Assembly (NCBI GenBank): GCA_946545035.1
Contig: CAMNND010000009.1
Coordinates: 1-18,563, forward strand
Source of the DNA: an uncultured Clostridium sp.
GTDB lineage: Bacteria > Bacillota > Clostridia > TANB77 > CAG-508
Length of the DNA stretch: 18,563 nucleotides
Direction of reading: 5' to 3'
The translations under genes were made by a program, and so were the position numbers. Shown here piece after piece: positions 7,502 through 15,270 of the stretch. The number at the start of each line of letters is the position of its first letter. The first letter of the stretch is position 1. Below the pieces are notes generated by a model that was not told the origin of the DNA, made no database searches, and saw nothing but the letters and a program-made list of their open reading frames with translations.

Positions 7502-7561
7502 ATGTTAGAAAAGTATTTAAAGCATAAGTAGAATACAGAAAAGAAATTGGAGGAGAAACAA

Positions 7562-8020
7562 ATGGATAAAACAAGAGGATTTGAAATTGCTAAGGGATAT
7601 GAAGATAAAGGAATTAACATTCCAATTAGAAAGACAGCTCATTCAGCAGGTTATGATGTTGAAGCAGCAGAAGATATAGTAATACCAAGATTTACACCAG
7701 GATGTAAACCAACATTAATACCAACAGGACTTAAGGCTTATTGCCAACCAGATGAGTGCTACTTATTATTAAACAGAAGTAGCGGACCAAAGAAAGGCTT
7801 TATAATGGCAAACAGTGTTGGCTTAATAGATAGTGATTATTATGGAAATGAAGATAATGATGGACATTTCTTCTTTGCATATTTTAATTGTAGTGATCAT
7901 GATATAGAAGTAAAAAAAGGTGATGTAATTGGTCAAGTTGTATTTACTAAATATTTAATGGTAGATAATGATAATGCAACAGGTGTTAGAAAAGGTGGAT
8001 TTGGATCAACAAATAAATAA
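7562..8020 (+). CDS. dut: dUTP diphosphatase (dUTPase)
   Basis: Hydrolyses dUTP to dUMP and pyrophosphate, keeping uracil out of DNA and supplying dUMP for thymidylate synthesis. I start it at the ATG at 7562, seven bases after GGAGGAG; the TTG at 7547 in the same frame lies before that ribosome site. The 152 residues show the five trimeric dUTPase motifs in order: SAGYDV (28-33), NRSSGPKKG (71-79), SVGLIDSDYYG (85-95, with D90 as the catalytic aspartate), GDVIGQVVF (120-128) and RKGGFGST (143-150). Small departures from textbook motifs (GLIDSDYYG for GVIDxDYRG, RKGGFGST for RGGGFGST) are common in Firmicutes forms. It is a single-gene unit. Confidence 0.93.
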   Translation: MDKTRGFEIAKGYEDKGINIPIRKTAHSAGYDVEAAEDIVIPRFTPGCKPTLIPTGLKAYCQPDECYLLLNRSSGPKKGFIMANSVGLIDSDYYGNEDNDGHFFFAYFNCSDHDIEVKKGDVIGQVVFTKYLMVDNDNATGVRKGGFGSTNK

Positions 8021-8038
8021 TTTTTTTTATTAAGTAGT

Positions 8039-8067
8039 AAGTATAGCTCAAAGCTATACTTATTTTT
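8039..8067 (+). terminator. Intrinsic terminator after dut
   Basis: AAGTATAGCT (8039-8048) pairs perfectly with AGCTATACTT (8052-8061) around CAA, followed by ATTTTT. Confidence 0.88.
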
Positions 8068-8118
8068 GTATAGGCTGAAAGTATTGAAAAATAAGCATTT
8101 TTTGGCACAAAAAAATAG

Positions 8119-8147
8119 TTGAAATATTTAAAAATTTATGGTAGAAT
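8119..8147 (+). promoter_or_regulatory. Promoter of the glycosyltransferase-TIM barrel operon
   Basis: TTGAAA (8119-8124) and TAGAAT (8142-8147) are 17 bases apart, with an extended -10 TG at 8139-8140. The leader is about 105 bases long and contains a weak hairpin, TGTAT-GTAA-ATACA, near 8207-8220. Confidence 0.65.
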
Positions 8148-8258
8148 TTAAGATGATTATGTAAAATCAAAATAATAAATGAAAATAAAAGTGCGAAAAA
8201 AATTATTGTATGTAAATACAGAGACAAATGTAATTTTATAGCTGATAAGGGGGAAAAA

Positions 8259-9434
8259 ATGAAAAAAAAGCTATTATTCGTCGTGCATACATTGCAAATA
8301 GGGGGAGCTGAAAAAATACTAGTAAATATACTAAAATACATAAGTAAAAGAAAGTATGATATTACTGTATTAGCTTTAGTTGATGATGGCGTTTTTGTTG
8401 ATGAAGTTAAGAATATTGAGGGAGTAACATACAAGTATGTATTTAAATCTTACTTCAAAAAAGCAAGGGCAAATAAGGAATCAAAATTCCATAAGATAGC
8501 AACAAATATAATGAGCTCTATTTGGAAGAGATATTTGAAGAAGTTGAAATATAATTCCAGAGAGCTATATGAGAAGTATGTTGATGAAAAATATGATGTT
8601 GAAATTGCATTTTTAGAGGGAAAAGTATCAAAATTTGTTTCGTCATCTAACAATAAAGATTCAAAAAAAATTGCATGGATTCATACAGATATTAATATTG
8701 GAACGAATTCAATCTTCATAGATGATGATGATGAAAAAAATTGCTACAATACATTTGATAAAGTAGTATGTGTTTCTAGAGAGGTAAGAAATAGATTTAT
8801 ACAAAAAACTGGAAGAGATAATAATGTACTTGTTCAAATAAATCCGGTAGATTGTTTAGATATATTAGAAAAAGCAAAAGAAGAATTAACAATAAAGAAA
8901 AATAACGATGTACCGGTTGTATGTACAGTTGGTAGATTAGTGCAAGTAAAAGGATATGATAGATTGCTAGAAGTCCATAAGAGATTAATCGATGAAGGGA
9001 TAATGCACGAATTATGGATTGTTGGTGATGGTGTAGAGCGTAAAAAATTAGAGGATTACATTAGAAAGAATAAACTTGAAAAGTCAGCAAGACTTATGGG
9101 ATATTCAAATAATCCATATAAATATGTTAAAAATTCGGATATATTTGTATGTGCATCTAGGATAGAAGGCTTAAGTACTGTTATTGTTGAAGCAACTATA
9201 CTTGAAAAAGTAATTGTTTCTACTGATTGTCCAGGTGCCAAGGAAATACTTGGTGATGACAATGAATGTGGAATGGTTGTGGAAAATGATGCAGTAGGAA
9301 TATATGAAGGATTAAAAGCAGTGTTGACAGACAAAGAATTAGAGAAAAAATACCAAGAAAATATTAAGAAGAGAAGTGAGCTTTTCAACTTAAGAAATTC
9401 AATTGGACAAATAGAAGATATTATTGATGGATGA
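8259..9434 (+). CDS. Glycosyltransferase, GT-B fold, GT4-like
   Basis: Cytoplasmic glycosyltransferase of 391 aa, probably retaining, using a nucleotide sugar to extend an envelope glycan. It has the two-domain GT-B layout: an N-terminal half beginning FVVHTLQIGGAEKILVNIL (7-25) with the GGAEK acceptor-side loop, and a C-terminal half with VGRLVQVKGYDRLL (224-237), the WIVGDGVERKKLE donor-site strand (253-265) and the E-x7-E signature EGLSTVIVE (E303, E311). The C-terminal half is typical of GT4 enzymes; the middle of the N-terminal half (about 60-135) is Lys-rich and variable. GGGGG precedes the ATG. The stop overlaps the leader of the next gene, so the two are coupled. Donor and acceptor cannot be read from sequence. 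Confidence 0.9.
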   Translation: MKKKLLFVVHTLQIGGAEKILVNILKYISKRKYDITVLALVDDGVFVDEVKNIEGVTYKYVFKSYFKKARANKESKFHKIATNIMSSIWKRYLKKLKYNSRELYEKYVDEKYDVEIAFLEGKVSKFVSSSNNKDSKKIAWIHTDINIGTNSIFIDDDDEKNCYNTFDKVVCVSREVRNRFIQKTGRDNNVLVQINPVDCLDILEKAKEELTIKKNNDVPVVCTVGRLVQVKGYDRLLEVHKRLIDEGIMHELWIVGDGVERKKLEDYIRKNKLEKSARLMGYSNNPYKYVKNSDIFVCASRIEGLSTVIVEATILEKVIVSTDCPGAKEILGDDNECGMVVENDAVGIYEGLKAVLTDKELEKKYQENIKKRSELFNLRNSIGQIEDIIDG

Positions 9435-9441
9435 GGTTTTT

Positions 9442-10368
9442 ATGATTGATATTGGAATTAATTATTTAGCAGGAAATGATGAATGCTATAGGATACTAAA
9501 AAAGCATAACATAATAAATACATTAAAGTTTCCGGGAAGAGTATGTGACTATAGTCATATGGAAGCATGTTTAAAACTTGCTAAGGAGCTAAACCTTAAA
9601 ATCGATTTACATGGTTTGCCGGGGATGACTCCGGCATTTTCTTGTATGAGTGATAACTTTGTGAAAAATGTTGATTGGGAAAAATTAAAAGAAGTATTTA
9701 AAATTAATGATGACATAAATAGAATCAGTACACACATAGGTTTAGAGCATGCAGATAGCTTTGATAAATATTTAGAAAAAGATGTAAATGAAAAATGGAA
9801 AAAGAATTATTGTGATTTACAAAAAGGTTTAGAATATGCTCTTGGTAAAAAGGTTGAGGTAGGTCTTGAAAATATACCAGGAGGTTTTAAATATGATATT
9901 AAATCATTAACGCCTGAATATATAAGCGAGAATTGGAAATTAGCAGATTTTGGAGTATACGACATATCTCATGCTAAACTTGCATCTAATGCTCTCAAAA
10001 TTGATTTTGAAGAGTATATAAACAAGTTAACATATTTAGATAAAGTAAAAATTTATCATGTATCTGGAAATAATGATAAAGTAGGGGTATATGAAAGTAA
10101 ACCTGATAAGCATGTACTTATTTCTGAAGAAGAAATTGATGATGTAGTCACATGTAAAAAGATGTTTCCAAATCTAGATCTTATTGTAAGTGAGTATTCA
10201 TTTGAGTCTAAATATTCAATTGGAAAGGAGCTTGCAATTGAGGCAACTATTCTAAATGCTATAGCTAAAAATGAAGAGACTAAAAAGATTATAGAAAAGC
10301 TGAGATTCATGGAAGAAAATCTATTAGATGACATATCAAATTTAAATCAGATATTGAGTAATAATTAA
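9442..10368 (+). CDS. TIM-barrel metalloprotein, xylose-isomerase-like with DUF692/MNIO-like ligand pattern
   Basis: I start this 308-aa protein at the ATG at 9442, five bases after GAGG; TTG at 9424 and ATG at 9427 are also in frame but lack a site. The opening MIDIGINYLAGNDE and the sequence as a whole look like a TIM barrel of the AP-endonuclease-2/xylose-isomerase class. Conserved-looking metal ligands appear in strand-end positions: DLHG (H57), STHIGLEH (H98, H103), LENIPGG (E143), YDISHAK (D174, H177), YHVSGN (H206), PDKH (D222, H224) and VSEYS (E251). This order parallels DUF692 (MNIO oxidases: H, EH, EN, D-x-N/H, HLAG, D-x-H, E-x-D). A sugar-phosphate isomerase or epimerase is the main alternative. 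It is translationally coupled to the glycosyltransferase, which favours a sugar substrate. No RiPP precursor is seen nearby. Confidence 0.7.
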   Translation: MIDIGINYLAGNDECYRILKKHNIINTLKFPGRVCDYSHMEACLKLAKELNLKIDLHGLPGMTPAFSCMSDNFVKNVDWEKLKEVFKINDDINRISTHIGLEHADSFDKYLEKDVNEKWKKNYCDLQKGLEYALGKKVEVGLENIPGGFKYDIKSLTPEYISENWKLADFGVYDISHAKLASNALKIDFEEYINKLTYLDKVKIYHVSGNNDKVGVYESKPDKHVLISEEEIDDVVTCKKMFPNLDLIVSEYSFESKYSIGKELAIEATILNAIAKNEETKKIIEKLRFMEENLLDDISNLNQILSNN

Positions 10369-10392
10369 CGAGAAATAATAGATAAAAGAGAA

Positions 10393-10421
10393 AGGGTCAA
10401 TATATTGACTCTATTTTTTTT
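10393..10421 (+). terminator. Intrinsic terminator overlapping a promoter
   Basis: AGGGTCAA pairs with TTGACTCT (one G-U) around TATA, then eight Ts follow. It ends the glycosyltransferase-TIM barrel operon. Its right arm contains the TTGACT -35 box of the next promoter. Confidence 0.8.
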
Positions 10422-10433
10422 GTATGATATAAT
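10405..10433 (+). promoter_or_regulatory. Upstream promoter P1 of carD
   Basis: TTGACT (10405-10410) and a perfect TATAAT (10428-10433) are 17 bases apart, with an extended -10 TG at 10425-10426. It is among the strongest promoters in the window. Its transcript would meet the hairpin at 10458-10484 after about 20 bases. Confidence 0.65.
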
Positions 10434-10457
10434 GAATCGTTATTTTTTCAAATAAAT

Positions 10458-10489
10458 TTGGCAAAGTCCTTTGACTTTTGCCAATTTTT
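10458..10489 (+). terminator. Terminator-like hairpin between the two carD promoters
   Basis: TTGGCAAAGTC (10458-10468) pairs with GACTTTTGCCAA (10473-10484) with one bulged A, then five Ts. It could end P1 transcripts after roughly 50 nt, giving a short RNA or an attenuator. Its right arm includes part of the P2 -35 box. Confidence 0.55.
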
Positions 10490-10499
10490 GTAGTATAAT
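10471..10499 (+). promoter_or_regulatory. Downstream promoter P2 of carD
   Basis: TTGACT (10471-10476) and TATAAT (10494-10499) are 17 bases apart, exactly 66 bases downstream of P1 and with the same boxes. It gives a leader of about 70 bases to the carD start. Confidence 0.65.
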
Positions 10500-10574
10500 A
10501 ATAACTGTAGTTGAAAAAGAACAATACCTTTATTAACTTCAATAAAATAGCAAAAGGAAGGAGTTGATTTCTAC

Positions 10575-11162
10575 ATGTTTGATGTAGGAGACAAAGTCGT
10601 ATATCCAATGCACGGAGCAGGGACAATAGATTCAATAGACAAAAAGAACATTTTAGATGAAGAAGTAGAATATATAAATATTTCTATGCCTGGAGGCGTA
10701 AAGGTAATGGTACCACGTAACCAAGCTGCAAAGCAAGGTTTAAGAAATATCATTTCGCAAGATGAGGTAGAAAAAGTATTCTGTATATTAGAAACAGATG
10801 AAACAGCAATGTCTGATAATTGGAATAAAAGATATAGAGATAACATGGACAAAATGAAGAGCGGAGATATCTATGAAGTAGCAGATGTTGTTAGAAATTT
10901 AAGCTTTAAACAAAAAGAAAAAGGTTTATCTACTGGCGAAAAGAAAATGCTTAATAATGCAAAACAAATATTAGTTAGTGAACTAGTTTTAGTTGAAAAT
11001 ACAACAAGCAATGAAATGGAACAACTAGTAGATAATAAAATTGATGTATCATACAAAGAAAACAGAGAGAATGTTGGTATAGAGGCTGAAATAAATACAA
11101 GTAGTGTAGTAAGTAAATTTATACCATTTAATGTTGGAAGTACTGGAACATCACAAGAGTAA
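10575..11162 (+). CDS. CarD/CdnL-family RNA polymerase-binding regulator
   Basis: CarD-family proteins bind the RNA polymerase beta subunit through an N-terminal Tudor-like domain and stabilise the open complex at promoters, notably for rRNA genes. The 195-aa protein starts MFDVGDKVVYPMHGAGTI, the classic opening of this domain, which spans about residues 1-60 (to KVMVPRNQAA). A helical C-terminal domain follows, with W82 in DNWNKRYRDNM placed like the conserved DNA-contacting tryptophan and the block VRNLSFKQKEKGLSTGEKKML. Residues after about 150 form a variable tail rich in Asn, Glu and Ser that is longer than usual. The ribosome site AAGGAG lies 11 bases before the ATG. Two promoters precede it; dnaG and rpoD follow. 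Confidence 0.92.
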   Translation: MFDVGDKVVYPMHGAGTIDSIDKKNILDEEVEYINISMPGGVKVMVPRNQAAKQGLRNIISQDEVEKVFCILETDETAMSDNWNKRYRDNMDKMKSGDIYEVADVVRNLSFKQKEKGLSTGEKKMLNNAKQILVSELVLVENTTSNEMEQLVDNKIDVSYKENRENVGIEAEINTSSVVSKFIPFNVGSTGTSQE

Positions 11163-11166
11163 TTAG

Positions 11167-11200
11167 ATGGGTAGTTTCTATAAAATAGAAGACTACCCAT
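11167..11200 (+). other. Hairpin after carD without a T-run
   Basis: ATGGGTAG (11167-11174) pairs with CTACCCAT (11193-11200), and TCTA with TAGA forms an upper stem. No T-tract follows, so it is a poor terminator and may allow carD transcripts to read into dnaG or protect their 3' end. Confidence 0.55.
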
Positions 11201-11210
11201 AGTTGTTATA

Positions 11211-11234
11211 TAGGAAAGTTGTACAGCTTTCCTA
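11211..11234 (+). other. Second hairpin between carD and dnaG
   Basis: TAGGAAAG (11211-11218) pairs with CTTTCCTA (11227-11234), extended inward by one wobble pair and TGTACA. No T-run follows. With the preceding hairpin it makes a structured spacer of unknown role. Confidence 0.5.
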
Positions 11235-11282
11235 TTAATTACGTCTATAGGAAGTTCACAAATTATGTAAAGACTAGAAGGA

Positions 11283-11311
11283 TTTACAAGGTTTGTGTCG
11301 AATTATATAAT
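11283..11311 (+). promoter_or_regulatory. Promoter of dnaG-rpoD
   Basis: TTTACA (11283-11288) and a perfect TATAAT (11306-11311) are 17 bases apart. The start near 11318 gives a very short leader, and GGAGG follows at 11320-11324. Confidence 0.7.
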
Positions 11312-11335
11312 ATAGCAATGGAGGAAAGGTAGTTA

Positions 11336-13192
11336 ATGGTACGATATAGTGATGAGCTAATAGACGAAATTAAAAATAAAAATGATATTGTAGATGTTAT
11401 AGGTAGCTATGTTGCATTAAAAAGAAGCGGTCGTAGCTACTTTGGTTTATGCCCATTTCACAATGAAAAGTCCCCATCATTTGCTGTATCTCCAGATAAA
11501 CAAATCTTTCACTGTTTTGGTTGCGGTGTAGGCGGAAATGTATTCCACTTTGTAAGTAAGATAGAAGGTGTTGGTTTTAGAGATGCAATTGAAATTCTAG
11601 CTAACAGAGCGAATGTAAGCTTACCTATCTCATCATCAAATGATGAAGATGATAAGCTATATTATATGCGTACTAAAATATATCAAATAAATGAAGCTAC
11701 GGCTTTGTTTTATCATGAAAATCTATATAAGCCAACTGCTAAAAAAGCTCAAGAGTATGTAAAGAAAAGAAAGCTTGATAATAACACATTAAAAACTTTC
11801 TATATAGGATATTCTGGTAATTACAACGAGCTGTACAATCACTTAAAATCACTGGGATTTAAAGATGAAGAAATTTTGGCTTCAAAGCTTGTAAACCAAA
11901 ACGATAAGGGTGAATTCATAGATAGATTTAGAAAAAGGTTAATGTTTCCTATTCAAGATGAAAGAGGCAAATTTATTGCTTTTGGAGGAAGAATTCTAAT
12001 TGATCCTCCTGGACCAAATGCATCAGAAGAGGAAAAATTAGCTTTTAAGAAACAAGCAAAATATATCAATTCTACAGAGAATATTGTTTATTCAAAGGGT
12101 AGGCACTTATTTGGTCTATATGCAGCAAAGAAAGCTGCTCATGAAAGTAGTTTAAAGAAAATATTAATTGTAGAAGGTTATATGGATACAATTTCATTAC
12201 ATCAAAGAGGAATAACAAATGTTGTGGCATCACTTGGAACAGCTTTAACAGAGGCGCAAGGAAGGCTCCTAAGAAAATCAAGTGAGCAAGTTATCGTAGG
12301 ATATGATGCCGATGGTGCTGGACAAGCAGCTACAATGAGAGGTTTAGAAATATTACAAAATCTAGGGTGTGATGTTAGAATTCTTCAAATTGAAGGAGCA
12401 AAAGATCCAGATGAATACATATTAAAATATGGTCCAGAGAGACTACTGAAATGTATGGATAATGCAATTTCGCTTGTGGAGTTCAAGATAAAGAATCTTA
12501 AGAAAGATTTGAATTTAGATGTAGCAAATGATAAAATAAAGTTCTTAACGGAAATCGCAAAAGAGCTTTCGAGAGTTAATAACAGTATCGAAAAAGAAGT
12601 GTATATAGATAAAATTGCTTTAGATTACAAGATATCGAAAGAGGCTATATACGCTGAAATAAATAAAATTCTTTATGCAAAAGAAAATAGTAATAAAATA
12701 TTGGAAAAGAAAAATTCTGCTGTCAAGCCAAAGATTGTTAATGAAGATGAGGAAAGAATCAGTTCTTCTATTATTAGGAGAGAAAACTTAATTATATACT
12801 TACTTATTAATTATCCAGAAGAAGCTTATAAAACAATAAAAGATAATATTAGTTTAGAAGATATAAAATCAGAAAGAAATAAAAAGATTATTGAGAAATT
12901 GTATGAAGAGCTCGAAAAAGGTAATAATAATGTAACAACAATACTTGATGTTTTCAAAGAAGATGAGATTGTAAATCATTTGAGTGGCATTATGGCAACA
13001 GATTTTGAAATTACTGAGGTTAAAAAGTGCATAGAAGATGTAATCTTAAGTTACGAAAAAGATAAATTAATTGCTAAGAGGAACAATATAATAAAACAAT
13101 TAGAAAATACTAATGAATTAACAAAGGATGAAGTAGCTAGTTTAGAAAAAGAATTAAGTGGATTAATAATAAAATTAGCTAGGATGAAGTAG
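11336..13192 (+). CDS. dnaG: DNA primase DnaG
   Basis: Synthesises RNA primers for the replication fork, working with the replicative helicase. The 618-aa protein has the usual order: CHC2 zinc ribbon (C39, H42, C60, C63, in CPFH and CFGC), the RNA polymerase domain with KYIN and GRHLFGL, then the TOPRIM domain with LIVEGYMD (E280), ASLGTALT and GYDADGAG (D324, D326). The region from about 440 on is the variable helicase-binding part. A short insertion, DPPGPNASEEEKLAFKKQ (223-240), separates FGGR from KYIN; most primases have fewer residues there. The stop codon lies 16 bases before rpoD with no terminator, so dnaG-rpoD form one operon, the classic arrangement for these genes. Confidence 0.97.
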   Translation: MVRYSDELIDEIKNKNDIVDVIGSYVALKRSGRSYFGLCPFHNEKSPSFAVSPDKQIFHCFGCGVGGNVFHFVSKIEGVGFRDAIEILANRANVSLPISSSNDEDDKLYYMRTKIYQINEATALFYHENLYKPTAKKAQEYVKKRKLDNNTLKTFYIGYSGNYNELYNHLKSLGFKDEEILASKLVNQNDKGEFIDRFRKRLMFPIQDERGKFIAFGGRILIDPPGPNASEEEKLAFKKQAKYINSTENIVYSKGRHLFGLYAAKKAAHESSLKKILIVEGYMDTISLHQRGITNVVASLGTALTEAQGRLLRKSSEQVIVGYDADGAGQAATMRGLEILQNLGCDVRILQIEGAKDPDEYILKYGPERLLKCMDNAISLVEFKIKNLKKDLNLDVANDKIKFLTEIAKELSRVNNSIEKEVYIDKIALDYKISKEAIYAEINKILYAKENSNKILEKKNSAVKPKIVNEDEERISSSIIRRENLIIYLLINYPEEAYKTIKDNISLEDIKSERNKKIIEKLYEELEKGNNNVTTILDVFKEDEIVNHLSGIMATDFEITEVKKCIEDVILSYEKDKLIAKRNNIIKQLENTNELTKDEVASLEKELSGLIIKLARMK

Positions 13193-13208
13193 GAGGTATT
13201 TAATCTAA

Positions 13209-14768
13209 ATGAAAAGTTATAGTATTGAAATAGAGCTAATTGATAGAACTGGAAAAAATTTAAATAAAGACATTACATGTAGTATAAATGATTCAATTAT
13301 TAAAAAAAGTAAGAGCAACACATACGTATATAAAGAAAAATTTGAGGAATCTGAAAAGAAGCAATCAATAAGTATTTTATTAGATGACAAAGAACTAGTT
13401 TTAGACCTTGTTTTAGATGTTGATGATGAAATGATTATTGCTAAGAAAACAAAATTATATGCCAAAAATGGTAAAAAGAAAGTTGAAATCGATAGAGAAA
13501 CAATAACAGAAGATATTGCTTGGGATATTGATGAAAAGAAACCTTTTATAGCAATAAGAGCAATATATGATGAAGAAGATCCTATCGAAGATGTTCAAGA
13601 TATAGAGGAAGACATTAAAGAGGATACTTCCGAAGAAGTAAAAGAAGAATCACAGAAAGAAAACAAGGAAGAAAATAAGTCTGCTTCTGAAGAAGATGAA
13701 AAGATAAATAAAATTGTTGAAAAAGCAAAAAAACAGGGTGGAATGACATACGGAGAACTTGCTGTTGAAATCGGAAATGCAAGTCCTGCTCAAATTGAAG
13801 TTATTTTAGAAAAATTCGAGAAATTAGGAATAAACATTGATAAAGATGATATAGATGAAGAAGAGCCTGATTTAGAAGATTTAGAGGAAGTTGAAGAAAT
13901 TAAGCTTGAAGATATTGATGTAAATAATATCGAAGGTGTTAGTGTTGATGATCCGGTTAGAATGTATCTAAGAGAGATTGGTAAAATACCTCTATTAACA
14001 TATGACCAAGAAATAGAGCTTGCAAAAGGAATTCTTGAAGGTGATGAAGATAGTAAAAAGAAACTTTCTGAATCTAACTTAAGATTGGTTGTAAGTATTG
14101 CTAAAAAATATGTAGGAAGAGGAATGTTGTTCCTAGACTTGATCCAAGAAGGAAACATGGGATTAATTAAGGCTGTTGAAAAGTTTGACTATACTAAGGG
14201 ATACAAGTTTAGTACTTATGCAACATGGTGGATTAGACAAGCAATTACAAGAGCTATAGCTGACCAAGCAAGAACAATAAGAATACCTGTTCATATGGTT
14301 GAAACAATTAATAAATTAATTCGTACTTCAAGACACTTATTACAACAATTAGGAAGAGAGCCTACGCCAGAGGAAATTGCTAAAGAAATGGAAATTCCTG
14401 TTGAAAAAGTTGTTGAAATACAAAAAATAGCACAAGATCCAGTTTCTTTGGAAACACCTATCGGTGAAGAAGATGATAGCCATTTAGGAGATTTCATTCA
14501 AGATGATGATTCTCCAGCACCACAAGATTCAGTTGCTTATACATTATTAAAAGAGCAATTAGAAGAGGTAATGGGAACATTAACCCCAAGAGAAGCTAAA
14601 GTATTAAAACTAAGATTTGGCTTAGAAGATGGAAAAGCAAGAACACTTGAAGAAGTTGGTAAAGAGTTTAAGGTTACTCGTGAGAGAATTAGACAAATTG
14701 AAGCTAAAGCATTAAGAAAATTAAGACATCCAAGCAGAAGCAAAAAGTTAAAAGATTATATGAATTAA
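13209..14768 (+). CDS. rpoD: Primary sigma factor RpoD/SigA with an extra N-terminal module
   Basis: Housekeeping sigma factor directing RNA polymerase to -35/-10 promoters such as those seen here. Region 1.1 lies near 163-212, region 1.2 near 245-280, region 2 near 285-360 (with YATWWIRQAITRAIADQART, the -10-melting part), region 3 near 365-440, and region 4 near 445-510 with the VTRERIRQIEAKALRKLRHP helix-turn-helix that reads -35. At 519 aa it is far longer than the roughly 370 aa of typical Firmicutes SigA. The excess is N-terminal: a strand-rich module at about 1-120 and an acidic Glu/Lys linker to about 165. The ribosome site AGGAGG overlaps the dnaG stop and sits 12 bases from the ATG, a long spacing; no other start in this leader fits better. 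The core assignment is certain, while the role of the extension is unknown. Confidence 0.96.
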   Translation: MKSYSIEIELIDRTGKNLNKDITCSINDSIIKKSKSNTYVYKEKFEESEKKQSISILLDDKELVLDLVLDVDDEMIIAKKTKLYAKNGKKKVEIDRETITEDIAWDIDEKKPFIAIRAIYDEEDPIEDVQDIEEDIKEDTSEEVKEESQKENKEENKSASEEDEKINKIVEKAKKQGGMTYGELAVEIGNASPAQIEVILEKFEKLGINIDKDDIDEEEPDLEDLEEVEEIKLEDIDVNNIEGVSVDDPVRMYLREIGKIPLLTYDQEIELAKGILEGDEDSKKKLSESNLRLVVSIAKKYVGRGMLFLDLIQEGNMGLIKAVEKFDYTKGYKFSTYATWWIRQAITRAIADQARTIRIPVHMVETINKLIRTSRHLLQQLGREPTPEEIAKEMEIPVEKVVEIQKIAQDPVSLETPIGEEDDSHLGDFIQDDDSPAPQDSVAYTLLKEQLEEVMGTLTPREAKVLKLRFGLEDGKARTLEEVGKEFKVTRERIRQIEAKALRKLRHPSRSKKLKDYMN

Positions 14769-14780
14769 TAACAAAATAAG

Positions 14781-14820
14781 AGCGTCAAATAATAAAAAAA
14801 CATTAATATTTGGCGCTTTC
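14781..14820 (+). terminator. Intrinsic terminator of dnaG-rpoD
   Basis: AGCGTCAAATA (14781-14791) pairs with TATTTGGCGCT (14807-14817) with one G-U pair, then TTTC. The T-tract is short. Confidence 0.7.
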
Positions 14821-14854
14821 TAATACAAAAAAACAAAGAAATTTAATAAAAAGC

Positions 14855-14883
14855 TTGATTTTACAACAACTTTATGTTAATAT
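14855..14883 (+). promoter_or_regulatory. Promoter of the 97-aa basic protein gene
   Basis: TTGATT (14855-14860) and TAATAT (14878-14883) are 17 bases apart, with an extended -10 TG at 14875-14876. An alternative register uses TTTACA (14860-14865) with TATATA (14883-14888). The leader contains TGCTATT (14897-14903) and its complement AATAGCA (14920-14926). Confidence 0.5.
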
Positions 14884-14961
14884 ATATACAATATTATGCT
14901 ATTTTGTAGATTTTTACCTAATAGCAAATAAAACTGAAAAGGAAGAATTAAGTAAAGAGTT

Positions 14962-15255
14962 ATGAAAGAGAAAGATTATCAAGTTATACAAGGAGATAAT
15001 AGAATAAACAGATTAAAGAAATTTTTACCTGACGTATTTAAGGCAATGTGGGTAGGTGAAGGTAAAAGGAAGAAAGAGCCTGTTGATGAAAAAGCAGAGG
15101 CTAGATTTAACGATGTTGTTAATAAAATTCATGAACGTGAAGACAATTATAAAGCAGGTTTAAAGGCTGATGGAAGTATGAGTTCTATAAGAAGAGAAAG
15201 ATCTGATAGATCACAACAAAAACAACATACATTATCTCAAGATAGAGCAGATTAA
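14962..15255 (+). CDS. Small basic protein of unknown function
   Basis: A 97-aa soluble protein, strongly charged. Residues 1-40 include RLKKFLPDVFKAMWVGEGKR; the rest is Lys/Glu/Arg-rich, and the end (from about 75) is a Ser/Arg/Gln stretch, RRERSDRSQQKQ. No membrane segment or known motif is visible. The ribosome site is weak: AAAGAG is very close to the ATG and AAAGGAAG is further away (14938-14945). The gene has its own promoter and terminator. I do not recognise it. Composition suggests nucleic-acid or ribosome binding, which is only a guess. Confidence 0.65.
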   Translation: MKEKDYQVIQGDNRINRLKKFLPDVFKAMWVGEGKRKKEPVDEKAEARFNDVVNKIHEREDNYKAGLKADGSMSSIRRERSDRSQQKQHTLSQDRAD

Positions 15256-15270
15256 TTAAATTATCAATAA

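Noticed and set aside
7547..7561. TTG start five codons upstream of the dut ATG
   Set aside because: The TTG lies before and overlaps the GGAGGAG that serves the ATG at 7562, so the extra residues would encode the ribosome site itself.
8060..8434. Open frame on the minus strand, 124 codons
   Set aside because: It has no ribosome site, runs through the promoter and start of the glycosyltransferase, and its Phe/Leu/Ser-rich translation is that expected from the complement of AT-rich coding sequence.
10411..10635. Open frame on the minus strand upstream of carD
   Set aside because: It covers two promoters, a hairpin and the carD start on the other strand and has no plausible ribosome site.
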